From Rikenellaceae bacterium (lineage in GTDB: Bacteria; Bacteroidota; Bacteroidia; Bacteroidales; Rikenellaceae), in contig SUZX01000009.1 of NCBI GenBank assembly GCA_015059735.1, forward strand, positions 1 through 64,000: a DNA stretch of 64,000 nt, written 5' to 3'. Below the pieces are notes generated by a model. That model was not told the DNA's origin. It saw nothing but the letters and a program-made list of their open reading frames with translations, and did no database searches. The translations under genes and the position numbers were made by a program. Shown one piece after another: positions 48,998 to 57,261 of the stretch (its first letter is position 1; each line of letters begins with the position of its first letter).

Positions 48998-49060
48998 GAC
49001 CCACCTCCAAATCCCCCGCCTTAGGCAGGGGACTTACGTCCGTCCATCTGCGGTGGAAGC
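48998..49060. repeat. GC-rich palindromic intergenic sequence, REP/MITE-like
   Basis: CCCCcGCC-TTA-GGCaGGGG (49013-49031) is a strong hairpin enclosed by CCACC..GGTGG (about 49001-49055). It lies in a gap with no supported gene (48911-49185) and differs in composition from its AT-rich surroundings. It could be a REP-like or IS200/IS605-derived remnant, or a cruciform or RNA element; only one copy is in the window. Confidence 0.45.
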
Positions 49061-49185
49061 AGGGTATCTTACACTGTGATGTAAAATCGCATATAATTGT
49101 CTTTGTTTTTCCCTATTTATGAAGATTTTAGAATTAAAATCTCAGATTTTGATTTCGACTCTTGAATTTTTCGTTCTGTAATTCG

Positions 49186-49193
49186 TATCTTTG
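49186..49193 (+). promoter_or_regulatory. -7 element immediately before dnaG
   Basis: TATCTTTG ends six bases before the dnaG ATG, with a TTG 21 bases upstream. Transcription from it would give a very short or absent 5' leader. Confidence 0.6.
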
Positions 49194-49199
49194 TAGGCT

Positions 49200-51170
49200 A
49201 TGATCGATAGAGAAACTGTTGACCGCATCTATGCCGCTGCCAATATTGTGGATATTGTTGGCGAGTATGTCACACTCCGACGCAAGGGTGTGAACTATGT
49301 GGCATGCTGTCCATTCCACAACGAAAAAACCCCCTCGTTTGTAGTTTCTCCCACAAAAGGTGTCTATAAATGTTTCGGTTGCGGCAAAGCCGGAAATGCA
49401 GTAACCTTTGTCATGGATCAAGAGTCCATAACCTATCCCGAAGCTTTGAAGATCGTTGCCAAACGGTACGGAATAGAGGTAAAGGAGCGGGAGATGAGCG
49501 AAGAAGAGGTACGACGCAACGACGACCGCGAATCGATGTTTGCGTTGAACGGGTGGGCTGCCGACTATTTCGCCAACTACCTCCACCACGAAGAAGAAGG
49601 GATGAGTGTCGGAATGACCTATTTCCGTCAGAAACGAGGAATGACCGATGCCACCATCCAAAAATTTGGACTCGGATTTTGTCCGTCGAAAGGTGACCGC
49701 ATGTCGCAAGATGCTTTGGCAACAGGTTATCAGCAAGAATTTCTGCTTTCAACAGGTTTATCGTTACAACGTGAGAACAATGGATCTCTTTTTGATCGTT
49801 TCCGTGATCGTGTGATCTTCCCAATACATAATATCTCAGGGCGAGTTGTCGCATTCGGAGGTCGCACATTACGCACCGATAAGAGTGTTGCCAAATACCA
49901 GAACTCACCTGAAAGCGAGATTTATAGCAAGAAACGCGAACTTTACGGTCTCTATTTTGCCAAGAAAGCAATCCAGCAACAAGAATTTGCCATTCTTGTC
50001 GAGGGATATACCGATGTAATCTCAATGCATCAGGCAGGAGTCGAAAATGTGGTGGCATCATCCGGCACATCGCTCACGACTGATCAAATTCGATTGTTAG
50101 GACGTTTCACACGCAATATCACGGTAATCTACGATGGCGATTCGGCCGGCATTCGTGCTTCGTTGCGTGGTATCGATATGATTCTTCGCGAAGGAATGAA
50201 CGTGCGTGTGGTTTTACTTCCCGAGCCCGAAGATCCCGACTCATTTGCCCGAAGTCACACTGCCGCCGAATTGCAGGCATATATTCGAGACAACGAACAG
50301 GATTTCTTAACCTTCAAAGCAAATCTGTTGTTGCAGGATGCACAAGGAGATCCGATCAAGAAAGCGACTCTTATTAGCGACATGGTGCAGTCGATTGCCC
50401 AAATCCCCGATCCGATTCAACGTTCGGTTTATATCAAGGAATGTGCCCGAACCATGGAGATTGACGAGCCGGTGTTGATCTCGGAGGTCGCCCGCAAACG
50501 TATGGTAACTTCGGGAGATCATGAAACCGATGAGTTTATACGACGGCAAGGTGTACAAGTTCAAAAAGGAGGAGAACGCCCCGCAACCGAGTATGTCGCC
50601 AATGTTGAAGCCGGCAGTGGCATCGAAGCTTTGGAACGAGAGTTGGTGAAATATCTGCTTAAATACGGGCATTGCTCATTTGATTATAAAGAGGGGCGTA
50701 ACATGGTAGCATGCAATGTCGCACAAGTGATCTTTGACGAGTTGGGAGCCGATCACATCGAGTTTCGCAATCCGTTGTATGGAAAAATCATGTCGGCATA
50801 TCGTGAACAATGGTTGGAAAAAGGTGTTGGAGTTGAAATTCCGGCATACCTATTTATAAATCACCCAGATCCGGATGTTTGCAATCGTGCGGTCGATATC
50901 CTAACATCGGATGACAACTATGTTGCCAGCGAATTGTGGCGTCGCAAAGAGGTACATATTGAGAGTGATGCCGAGATGCTGGCAGTCGGAGTACCCAAAG
51001 CCGTTACGCTTTATAAATCAAAAGTTATTGAAGGATGGATAAAAGAGTTGCAGGCGCGCCTGCACGATGATCTTCCAGACGAGGAGATGGCTGCATTAAT
51101 ACAGCGACTTACGGCATATAACCGCGCCAAAGTTACCATTGCCAATAAATTGCAACGATTGATACTATAA
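49200..51170 (+). CDS. dnaG: DNA primase
   Basis: DnaG of 656 residues, making RNA primers. The CHC2 zinc finger (CCPFHNEKTPSF..YKCFGCGKAG, about 38-65), the catalytic core, and the TOPRIM motifs LVEGYTDVISMH and YDGDSAGIR are all seen. The C-terminal about 220 residues form the less conserved helicase-binding part. Its promoter lies almost on the start codon. smpB follows after 183 bases. Confidence 0.96.
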   Translation: MIDRETVDRIYAAANIVDIVGEYVTLRRKGVNYVACCPFHNEKTPSFVVSPTKGVYKCFGCGKAGNAVTFVMDQESITYPEALKIVAKRYGIEVKEREMSEEEVRRNDDRESMFALNGWAADYFANYLHHEEEGMSVGMTYFRQKRGMTDATIQKFGLGFCPSKGDRMSQDALATGYQQEFLLSTGLSLQRENNGSLFDRFRDRVIFPIHNISGRVVAFGGRTLRTDKSVAKYQNSPESEIYSKKRELYGLYFAKKAIQQQEFAILVEGYTDVISMHQAGVENVVASSGTSLTTDQIRLLGRFTRNITVIYDGDSAGIRASLRGIDMILREGMNVRVVLLPEPEDPDSFARSHTAAELQAYIRDNEQDFLTFKANLLLQDAQGDPIKKATLISDMVQSIAQIPDPIQRSVYIKECARTMEIDEPVLISEVARKRMVTSGDHETDEFIRRQGVQVQKGGERPATEYVANVEAGSGIEALERELVKYLLKYGHCSFDYKEGRNMVACNVAQVIFDELGADHIEFRNPLYGKIMSAYREQWLEKGVGVEIPAYLFINHPDPDVCNRAVDILTSDDNYVASELWRRKEVHIESDAEMLAVGVPKAVTLYKSKVIEGWIKELQARLHDDLPDEEMAALIQRLTAYNRAKVTIANKLQRLIL

Positions 51171-51353
51171 AGATATTAAAACAAGAAAAAGAGGGCGGAA
51201 ATCGGGTCGTGCACGCATCACTGCGCACACCGTGTGCAAACAGAAAATAAACAGAAAGATGTGTAAAACATATCGAAGATAAAAGAATTGGTTACCTTGA
51301 CCGATTCCCACCCCCGCGAATAAAAGTGCAATTCGTGTGCCGTTTTTAACTAT

Positions 51354-51818
51354 ATGAGCGAACAAAAAAAGATAAACATTAAAAACAAGCGAGCCACTTT
51401 CGATTATGAGATTCTCGAAGAGTGGATTGCCGGAGTTGTATTGGTTGGCACGGAAATCAAATCCATCCGTGCAGGCAAGGCCTCTCTTACCGACTCGTTC
51501 TGCTATTTCGATAAGGGAGAGCTTTGGATTCGAGGGGTCAATATCGCCGAATATAGTTGGGGGACATGCAACAATCATGTACCGCGTCGAGATCGCAAAT
51601 TGCTGCTTACGGGACGAGAGTTGGATAAGTTGCAGCGCGCATCCCAAGATCGGGGTTTGACAATTGTCGGATTACGACTTTTCTTAAACGACAGAGGTTT
51701 GGCTAAGATTGTTATCGGGTTGGCACGAGGCCGCAAGGCCTACGACAAGCGTGAGCATTTGAAAGAAAATGATGCTCGCCGCGAAATGGATAAAGTAATG
51801 AAAAACTATAAACGATAG
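51354..51818 (+). CDS. smpB: SsrA-binding protein SmpB
   Basis: SmpB brings tmRNA to stalled ribosomes. The 154 residues show [48 protein letters not shown] and the basic C-terminal tail ([23 protein letters not shown]). The tmRNA gene itself is not in the window. The gap before it (51171-51353) has a GCGCAC/GTGTGC hairpin near 51226 but no gene. tsaB starts three bases downstream. Confidence 0.96.
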   Translation: MSEQKKINIKNKRATFDYEILEEWIAGVVLVGTEIKSIRAGKASLTDSFCYFDKGELWIRGVNIAEYSWGTCNNHVPRRDRKLLLTGRELDKLQRASQDRGLTIVGLRLFLNDRGLAKIVIGLARGRKAYDKREHLKENDARREMDKVMKNYKR

Positions 51819-51821
51819 GTT

Positions 51822-52529
51822 ATGGCATTGATCCTATGTATCGAGACCGGTACCGACATTTGCTCGGTCGGTATTGCCCGAGATGGAGAATTGGTATCGT
51901 TGCGCGAAAGTGATGAGGGGCGAGATCATGCCCGCAAGGTGGGTGTTTTTGTCGATGAGTTATTGCATGAGTCGAGAATTTCACCTAATGATTTGGATGC
52001 CATTGCCGTAGGTAAAGGCCCCGGGTCTTATACCGGCTTGCGCATCGGGGTATCGTTTGCAAAAGGATTATGCTATGGTTTGCAAAAACCATTATTGGCA
52101 GTCGGCTCACTCGACGCATTGGCAGCTGTGGCGCGTGAGGACTACGAAGCCGGAATCTTGCAAGTAGAAGATTGGGACAAAGCATTACTTTGTCCGATGG
52201 TCGATGCACGTCGCATGGAGGTTTATGCACAAATCTTTGATACCAAAGGAATTGCACAAAACGATGTGTCGGCCGAAATTATCGATACAGATAGTTTCTC
52301 GGCATTCCGTGATCAAAAACGTCCTTTTGTCATATTCGGGAACGGAGCTCGCAAATGTGCCGAGATTCTTGAAGGAGCGCAGTTTATTGAGATTTCCCCA
52401 TCGGCTCGCGGATTGGCACGATTGGCACAACAAGCCTACGATACCGGCAAAACGGAGGATATCGCCTATTTCGAACCTTTCTATTTGAAAGATTTTGTGG
52501 TAACAACCTCTAAAAAGAGATTGTTATGA
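51822..52529 (+). CDS. tsaB: tRNA threonylcarbamoyladenosine protein TsaB
   Basis: TsaB is a partner of TsaD in making t6A37 of ANN-reading tRNAs. The 235 residues have the inactive ASKHA fold: ILCIETGTDICSVGIA, the VGKGPGSYTGLRIGVSFAKGLCYG motif and LCPMVDARRMEVYAQIF. It is translated just after smpB, and a convergent terminator separates it from oxyR. Confidence 0.94.
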   Translation: MALILCIETGTDICSVGIARDGELVSLRESDEGRDHARKVGVFVDELLHESRISPNDLDAIAVGKGPGSYTGLRIGVSFAKGLCYGLQKPLLAVGSLDALAAVAREDYEAGILQVEDWDKALLCPMVDARRMEVYAQIFDTKGIAQNDVSAEIIDTDSFSAFRDQKRPFVIFGNGARKCAEILEGAQFIEISPSARGLARLAQQAYDTGKTEDIAYFEPFYLKDFVVTTSKKRLL

Positions 52530-52553
52530 TCAAATAATTGTCGGATAGAGAAT

Positions 52554-52585
52554 GAAATTGGCTGAAATATTAATCAGCCAATTTC
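52554..52585. terminator. Bidirectional terminator between tsaB and oxyR
   Basis: GAAATTGGCTGA pairs perfectly with TCAGCCAATTTC around AATATTAA. Confidence 0.85.
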
Positions 52586-52599
52586 GTATTATACTTGTA

Positions 52600-53496
52600 T
52601 TATTGCGGAATGTTTAATTCGGATAATATAGTAGAAGTCAACGCCCGAATAATCGAGTTCTTAACATAGGTTCGCCGAACGGCCACTGCAATTTTTCGAG
52701 AGGTGGCACCTTTGGCCAACGTTTTAAGGCGATCTCGATGATCACGTGGAATATATTCGATGGCCATTTCGGGAATAATCGTCAAACATGATGTACAATC
52801 TACGATGCGCATCAACGTATCAAGTGATCCTGATTCAAATGAATAGTGAGTAGGCAGATCGCGCCGTGCCTGACACAACTCGATGATTTGGTCTCGCATA
52901 CAGTTTCCCGGGCTGAGAATCACCAAATCTTTGAGGTCTATATCTTCTATTCGGATGTTTTGACGTTCGTAAAGCGGATTATCGGGAGATACATAAGCAT
53001 AAAAACGATCATTGAACAACTCTTGTTCAAGAATACCGTCTCCACAAGTCCCGCTTGCGACAAGCGCGGCATCGATACGATCTTTTTTGAGGGCTTCAAT
53101 AATATCGGCCGTTACCATTTCGGAGATCTCCAACTCGACTTTCGGGAATTTACGTACAAATGCCGGAATAAATTTATGCAACAAATAGGGAGCGATAGTA
53201 GGGATCACGCCAAGACGCAATTTTCCGGCGGTTTCGCCTTTCAACTCGGCCACCGACTCGCGAATATTGTTATATGCTCGTAGGGCCTCGCGGGCACGGT
53301 CGAGTACTACCCTACCTGCTTCGGTGGGAATGACTGGTTTCTTCGACCGATCGAGTAAGATAACGCCTAACTCCTCTTCGAGTGCTTTGACCTGCATACT
53401 TAACGACGGTTGGGTAACGAAACAATGTTCGGCAGCCAATGAAAAACTACCGCAATTAGCAACCGCAAGTAGGTATTCTAACTGAATGATTGTCAT
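52600..53496 (-). CDS. oxyR: Hydrogen peroxide-sensing regulator OxyR
   Basis: A LysR-type regulator of 298 residues: winged helix (IIQLEYLLAVANCGSFSLAAEHCFVTQPSLSMQVKALEEELG split by the usual HTH spacing) and a periplasmic-binding-like sensor. The peroxide-reactive pair falls exactly on Cys199 and Cys208 (GNCMRDQIIELC), the same numbers as in E. coli OxyR. It should activate catalase and peroxidase genes, none of which lie in the window. It diverges from nusB with 188 bases between, where an AT-rich region may hold its own site. Confidence 0.95.
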   Translation of the reverse strand: MTIIQLEYLLAVANCGSFSLAAEHCFVTQPSLSMQVKALEEELGVILLDRSKKPVIPTEAGRVVLDRAREALRAYNNIRESVAELKGETAGKLRLGVIPTIAPYLLHKFIPAFVRKFPKVELEISEMVTADIIEALKKDRIDAALVASGTCGDGILEQELFNDRFYAYVSPDNPLYERQNIRIEDIDLKDLVILSPGNCMRDQIIELCQARRDLPTHYSFESGSLDTLMRIVDCTSCLTIIPEMAIEYIPRDHRDRLKTLAKGATSRKIAVAVRRTYVKNSIIRALTSTILSELNIPQ

Positions 53497-53641
53497 TGTG
53501 GGTTTTTATTTATTCCTCAAAAGTATAAATAAATCCGATATTGAACAACTTTTTGAGCGGAAATAACTTTCAAAACCAACCTGAGGAAGATCCACAATCA
53601 TTTTTTCGCGTCTCATTCTTCGTTTTTTACTTTTCTATGCC

Positions 53642-53649
53642 TATCTTTG
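53642..53649 (+). promoter_or_regulatory. -7 element upstream of nusB
   Basis: TATCTTTG, an exact match, 35 bases before the nusB ATG. Confidence 0.6.
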
Positions 53650-53684
53650 TCGTCGCAAATGCACATTTTAGGTTCTAAAAGATT

Positions 53685-54620
53685 ATGTTGAGCAGAAGAT
53701 TACTCCGTATAAAGGTTCTCAAAGCATTGTTCGCCCACATCAAGTCGGGTGCCGATAATATGATCGCATCGGAAAAGACGTTATTGAGTTCTGTGGACAA
53801 GGCTTATGACCTCTATTTCCAAATGTTGCTACTTCCCGTAGAGGTGGCAGAATATGCCCGAGGTCGCCAAGAGATTGCCAAACAGAAAAAGCTGCCGACA
53901 TTTGAGGATCTCAATCCCAATACCAAATTCGTTGATAATGCACTCATCCGCTTGATCGCTAACAGCGATTCGGTGAACGATCGTATCGCTGTTCGTAAAT
54001 TGGGATGGAAACAACATCCCGATTTAATCCGCACCATTTATGCCCGCCTTTGTGAAAGTGCATATTTCAACGAATATATGGCACGCGAAGAGCGTTCGTT
54101 CGATGATGACAAACGTTTGTTGGAAGCCTTCTTCAACGACATGCAGGAGTGTGACGCATTGGATGAGGTGTTGGAAGAGATCTCGATTCTTTGGAGCGAC
54201 GATCTGCCCTATATCGTAATGATGATTCTGCGCACCTTGTCAAACACTCGCGTTTCGCATACGGATGTAAAGATTGCCGGACAATTCAAGAGCGAGGAGG
54301 ATCCGATATTCATCCGCACACTCTTCGAAAAATCGTTGGTAAACTACAATTCAAACCAAGAGTTCATCGAGAAATTTACGGCCAACTGGGATTTGGAGCG
54401 TATCGTTTTCATGGATAATCTGATTTTGGCTACGGCTGTTACGGAGTTGACCAATTTCCCATCGATTCCGGTAAAAGTGACCCTCGACGAATTCATCGAG
54501 ATCTCTAAATACTATTCGACTCCCGGCAGTAGCACCTTCATCAACGGTGTATTGGACAAGATGGTTGAAACATTGACCGCTGACGGCCGAATCCAAAAAG
54601 CAGGACGCGGTTTGATCTAA
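53685..54620 (+). CDS. nusB: Transcription antitermination factor NusB
   Basis: The C-terminal half has the helical NusB fold (FIRTLFEKSLVNYNSNQEFIEKFTANWDLERIVFMDNLILATAVTEL, then PVKVTLDEFIEISKYYSTPGSSTFINGVLDKM). NusB binds boxA RNA with S10 in rRNA antitermination. At 311 residues it is about twice E. coli NusB (139); the extended N-terminal half is normal for Bacteroidetes. The DUF1573 gene and yajC follow in the same direction. Confidence 0.94.
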   Translation: MLSRRLLRIKVLKALFAHIKSGADNMIASEKTLLSSVDKAYDLYFQMLLLPVEVAEYARGRQEIAKQKKLPTFEDLNPNTKFVDNALIRLIANSDSVNDRIAVRKLGWKQHPDLIRTIYARLCESAYFNEYMAREERSFDDDKRLLEAFFNDMQECDALDEVLEEISILWSDDLPYIVMMILRTLSNTRVSHTDVKIAGQFKSEEDPIFIRTLFEKSLVNYNSNQEFIEKFTANWDLERIVFMDNLILATAVTELTNFPSIPVKVTLDEFIEISKYYSTPGSSTFINGVLDKMVETLTADGRIQKAGRGLI

Positions 54621-54633
54621 CCGTAAAACAGCC

Positions 54634-55092
54634 ATGACAAACAGAGTGCTGTTTTCGTTGATTTTCTGCGGGGTATTGACAGTCATGGCCTGCGGGCCAC
54701 AGCCATCCCAAAGATCAGTCGATGAATCGACAGAAATGTCGAAAACGTCGTATGTTTCGCAACGAATCATTAGCTGTACAGCCGAAAAAATTGTTTCGGG
54801 AATTCCCGATACGGTGCGTTTCGGGCACTTACATTCGGGAGAAGTTGCGCTTCTACAACTACGCTTGGCCAATCAAACAACTCAACCAATCGTTATCACT
54901 TCATACAACCGTAGTTGCGGATGCACAACATTGGAATATGATACTCAACCAATTATGCCTAACGAATCCGCTCCTATAACGCTCTATTTCAATTCGCGTG
55001 GCGAGTGGGGATGGCAACTGAAAACACTCGACATTTTTTTGGCGGGTCACTCCAAACCGTTACGCCTCATCATTGAAGCCGATGTCGAATGA
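54634..55092 (+). CDS. DUF1573 lipoprotein
   Basis: The 152-residue product has a lipobox VMAC (Cys20) and one DUF1573 (HYDIN-like Ig) domain: VRFGHLHSGEVALLQLRLANQTTQPIVITSYNRSCGCTT, then PITLYFNSRG. The SCGCT motif is the family hallmark. The domain is frequent in Bacteroidetes envelope proteins with unknown role. It lies between nusB and yajC, 13 bases after the former, so it is probably transcribed with them. Confidence 0.88.
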   Translation: MTNRVLFSLIFCGVLTVMACGPQPSQRSVDESTEMSKTSYVSQRIISCTAEKIVSGIPDTVRFGHLHSGEVALLQLRLANQTTQPIVITSYNRSCGCTTLEYDTQPIMPNESAPITLYFNSRGEWGWQLKTLDIFLAGHSKPLRLIIEADVE

Positions 55093-55095
55093 TCT

Positions 55096-55126
55096 TTTGC
55101 AAATTCCACAATAATTCCTATCTTTG
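55096..55126 (+). promoter_or_regulatory. Promoter of yajC
   Basis: TTTG (55096-55099), a 19-base spacer, then TATCTTTG (55119-55126): a perfect consensus. It supports the ATG at 55166 rather than the TTG start (55124) in the track. Confidence 0.75.
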
Positions 55127-55165
55127 TCCAAAATAAACCAAGCAGAACTTAAACAACACAAAATT

Positions 55166-55486
55166 ATGATCAATTTCCTTCAAACGATGACCGAGCCGCC
55201 GCAAGCAGGCTTCATGCAGCAGTCCAGTTTTATCATCATGATCGGCCTTATGGTGTTGGTCATGTGGCTTTTCATGTGGCGTCCCGAGGCTAAACGCCGC
55301 AAGCAGATGCAAGAATTCCGCAACGGGCTGAAAAAAGGGGACAAAATCATCACTGCCGGCGGTATCTACGGCATGGTAAAAGAGGTCAAAGAGACTACGC
55401 TGTTGATCGAGGTGGACGGCAATGTCACTTTGCGCATTGATAAGAACATGGTGGTTGCCGATCCTTCGGGTTTGCAACAGCAATAA
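55166..55486 (+). CDS. yajC: Preprotein translocase subunit YajC
   Basis: YajC is a small accessory of SecDF-SecYEG. Starting at MINFLQTMTEPPQAGF gives 106 residues. There is one membrane helix (about 22-40, FIIMIGLMVLVMWLFMW) followed by RPEAKRRKQMQEFRNGLKKGDKIITAGGIYG, the family signature. It has its own promoter and terminator. secDF is not adjacent here. Confidence 0.95.
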   Translation: MINFLQTMTEPPQAGFMQQSSFIIMIGLMVLVMWLFMWRPEAKRRKQMQEFRNGLKKGDKIITAGGIYGMVKEVKETTLLIEVDGNVTLRIDKNMVVADPSGLQQQ

Positions 55487-55512
55487 CCACCCAATATCCT
55501 GAAAGGGATATC

Positions 55513-55540
55513 GAGCCGTTCCGTGAGGAGCGGCTTTTTT
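55513..55540 (+). terminator. Terminator after yajC
   Basis: AGCCGtTCC pairs with GGAgCGGCT around GTGA, followed by six T residues. The rest of the gap to 55783 holds a G9 tract and the next promoter. Confidence 0.9.
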
Positions 55541-55621
55541 CGTGTGTTTTTAGATATATGATTTTCAAAATCTGGCTTTCCATAACAGGATATGATAAAA
55601 CACAAGGCTGAATTTATACGA

Positions 55622-55630
55622 GGGGGGGGG
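55622..55630. repeat. G9 homopolymer tract in an intergenic region
   Basis: Nine consecutive G residues lie about 117 bases upstream of the next gene's promoter element, a slippage-prone sequence. Confidence 0.9.
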
Positions 55631-55746
55631 ATAGGATTTACCAAGCTGAAGATCAGCCATTTCGTCATCAAATAGATTGGGGCTACACACAAAGATAAGC
55701 GAATTGAAAAGTTCGGGAGCATCTGTGACATATGAATTATTATTTG

Positions 55747-55754
55747 TAGATTTG
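55747..55754 (+). promoter_or_regulatory. -7 element of the nitronate monooxygenase-like gene
   Basis: TAGATTTG matches TAnnTTTG 29 bases before the ATG. Confidence 0.55.
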
Positions 55755-55783
55755 CGCCGTTCTATCTACAAAACACTTATAAT

Positions 55784-56878
55784 ATGAAATCATTAAAAAT
55801 CGGAAACCTATGCGCCTCGCTTCCCATCGTGCAAGGTGGTATGGGTGTGGGTATTTCCCTATCGGGATTGGCTTCGGCAGTAGCCAAAGAAGGTGGCATC
55901 GGAGTCATCTCTTCGGCCGGTCTCGGAGTGATCTATAACGAATATTCAAAAGATTACCGCGAAGCTTCAATATGGGGTCTCAAACAAGAACTTCGTAAGG
56001 CGCGAGAAGCGACCAAAGGAATTATCGGGGTCAATGTCATGGTTGCCATGTCGAATTTTGCTGATATGGTGCGCACAGCTATTGCCGAAAAAGCTGATAT
56101 CATCTTCTCCGGCGCGGGACTTCCGTTGAATCTCCCCTCTTTTCTGACCGAAGGAGCTAAAACCAAGTTAGCTCCAATCGTTTCCTCGGCTCGTGCCGCC
56201 GGATTGTTGTGTCGTAAATGGTGGTCGGAGTATCGTTATACTCCCGATGCCATCGTTGTCGAAGGGCCCAAGGCCGGAGGACACCTCGGATATAAACGCG
56301 AACAAATAGACGACGAACTTTTCTCACTGGAACACATTGTTCCCGAAGTCGTTGCAGAAGTTCGCAACTTTGAAAAAGAACACGATTGTCACATTCCGGT
56401 CATTGCCGGAGGCGGCATTTATACCGGAGAAGACATTTATCGTATCATGGAATTGGGAGCCGATGGCGTGCAGATGGGAACACGCTTTGTTACCACCGAT
56501 GAATGCGATGCTGATCCGGCTTTCAAACAGAGCTACATCGACGCATCGGAACAAGACATCGAAATCATTCAGAGTCCGGTGGGAATGCCCGGAAGAGCCA
56601 TTCACAACTCGTTTCTCGAACGAGTGAAAGAGGGACTTAAACGTCCCAAGAACTGCCCATTCGATTGCATCAAGACATGTGACGTAACGCATAGTCCCTA
56701 CTGCATCATGTTGGCACTCTACAATGCATTCAAGGGCAAGTTGCAAAACGGGTATGCTTTCTGCGGATCAAATGCATGGCGAGCCCAGAAAATACAGTCG
56801 GTCAAAGAGTTGATCTCCTCGCTTTGCGAAGAATACGAAAAATTATCCATCAAAGAGAAATTTTTCGGAGTAAAATAA
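55784..56878 (+). CDS. Nitronate monooxygenase / 2-nitropropane dioxygenase family protein
   Basis: A 364-residue FMN TIM barrel: PIVQGGMGVGISLSGLASAVAKEGGIGVISSAG, EGPKAGGHLG and the phosphate loop GGGIYTGEDIYRIMELGADGVQMGTRFV. The family includes nitronate monooxygenase and enoyl-ACP reductase FabK. The C-terminal segment has an unusual Cys cluster (CPFDCIKTCDVTHSPYC) that could bind metal. The exact reaction is uncertain. The gene stands alone between a promoter and an 18-bp terminator stem. Confidence 0.88.
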   Translation: MKSLKIGNLCASLPIVQGGMGVGISLSGLASAVAKEGGIGVISSAGLGVIYNEYSKDYREASIWGLKQELRKAREATKGIIGVNVMVAMSNFADMVRTAIAEKADIIFSGAGLPLNLPSFLTEGAKTKLAPIVSSARAAGLLCRKWWSEYRYTPDAIVVEGPKAGGHLGYKREQIDDELFSLEHIVPEVVAEVRNFEKEHDCHIPVIAGGGIYTGEDIYRIMELGADGVQMGTRFVTTDECDADPAFKQSYIDASEQDIEIIQSPVGMPGRAIHNSFLERVKEGLKRPKNCPFDCIKTCDVTHSPYCIMLALYNAFKGKLQNGYAFCGSNAWRAQKIQSVKELISSLCEEYEKLSIKEKFFGVK

Positions 56879-56893
56879 CCACAACAATTATTG

Positions 56894-56937
56894 AAACAAA
56901 ACTCCCGAAGTTATTAACGACTTCGGGAGTTTTGTTT
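56894..56937. terminator. Terminator after the nitronate monooxygenase-like gene
   Basis: AAACAAAACTCCCGAAGT pairs perfectly over 18 bases with its complement around a short loop; the 3' arm ends in TTTTGTTT. Confidence 0.92.
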
Positions 56938-56956
56938 GATCATAACCCATGATTCA

Positions 56957-56991
56957 CAACAAAAGGTGGCCATATTGACCACCTTTTGTTG
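56957..56991 (-). terminator. Terminator of tRNA-Gln, overlapping its CCA end
   Basis: On the minus strand CAACAAAAGGTGG pairs with CCACCTTTTGTTG. The 5' arm begins at the last two bases of the encoded CCA. Confidence 0.8.
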
Positions 56992-57063
56992 GTTGAGCTG
57001 CCGGGACTCGAACCCAGAACGACAGAACCAAAATCTGCTGTGTTACCATTACACCACAGCTCA
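56990..57063 (-). tRNA. tRNA-Gln (UUG), CCA encoded
   Basis: On the minus strand acceptor TGAGCTG pairs with CAGCTCA, discriminator A, then CCA. The anticodon loop is TTTTGGT, giving UUG. The T-arm (CTGGG/CCCGG, TTCGAGT) is canonical. Confidence 0.95.
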
Positions 57064-57085
57064 AACAATTGCTCGAAAGCGAGTG

Positions 57086-57115
57086 CAAAGGTAGAAAAAA
57101 AAATGCAAATTCCAA
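57086..57115 (-). promoter_or_regulatory. Promoter of tRNA-Gln
   Basis: On the minus strand TTG, 19 bases, then TACCTTTG followed by GCACTCGC. The 16-base string CTACCTTTGCACTCGC is identical to that at the tRNA-Gly promoter. Confidence 0.75.
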
Positions 57116-57261
57116 TACTTGATGCAAAAATAGCACAAAGTTTATGCTGAATTATTGAATTTTTATTCGAGAAGCCTATTCTTTGCCATTCTGAAGCTCT
57201 TTTTGTTCGAGATATTTCGGAGAAATATTCTTCGCAACACAATGAGAAAATCCCGATCAGT

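Noticed and set aside
51171-51353. tmRNA gene next to smpB
   Set aside because: The gap lacks the tRNA-like ends and the tag reading frame, and is too short for tmRNA.
55366-55731. 121-codon minus-strand ORF over yajC
   Set aside because: It is antisense to yajC and contains the Pro-rich product of the G9 tract; treated as a shadow.
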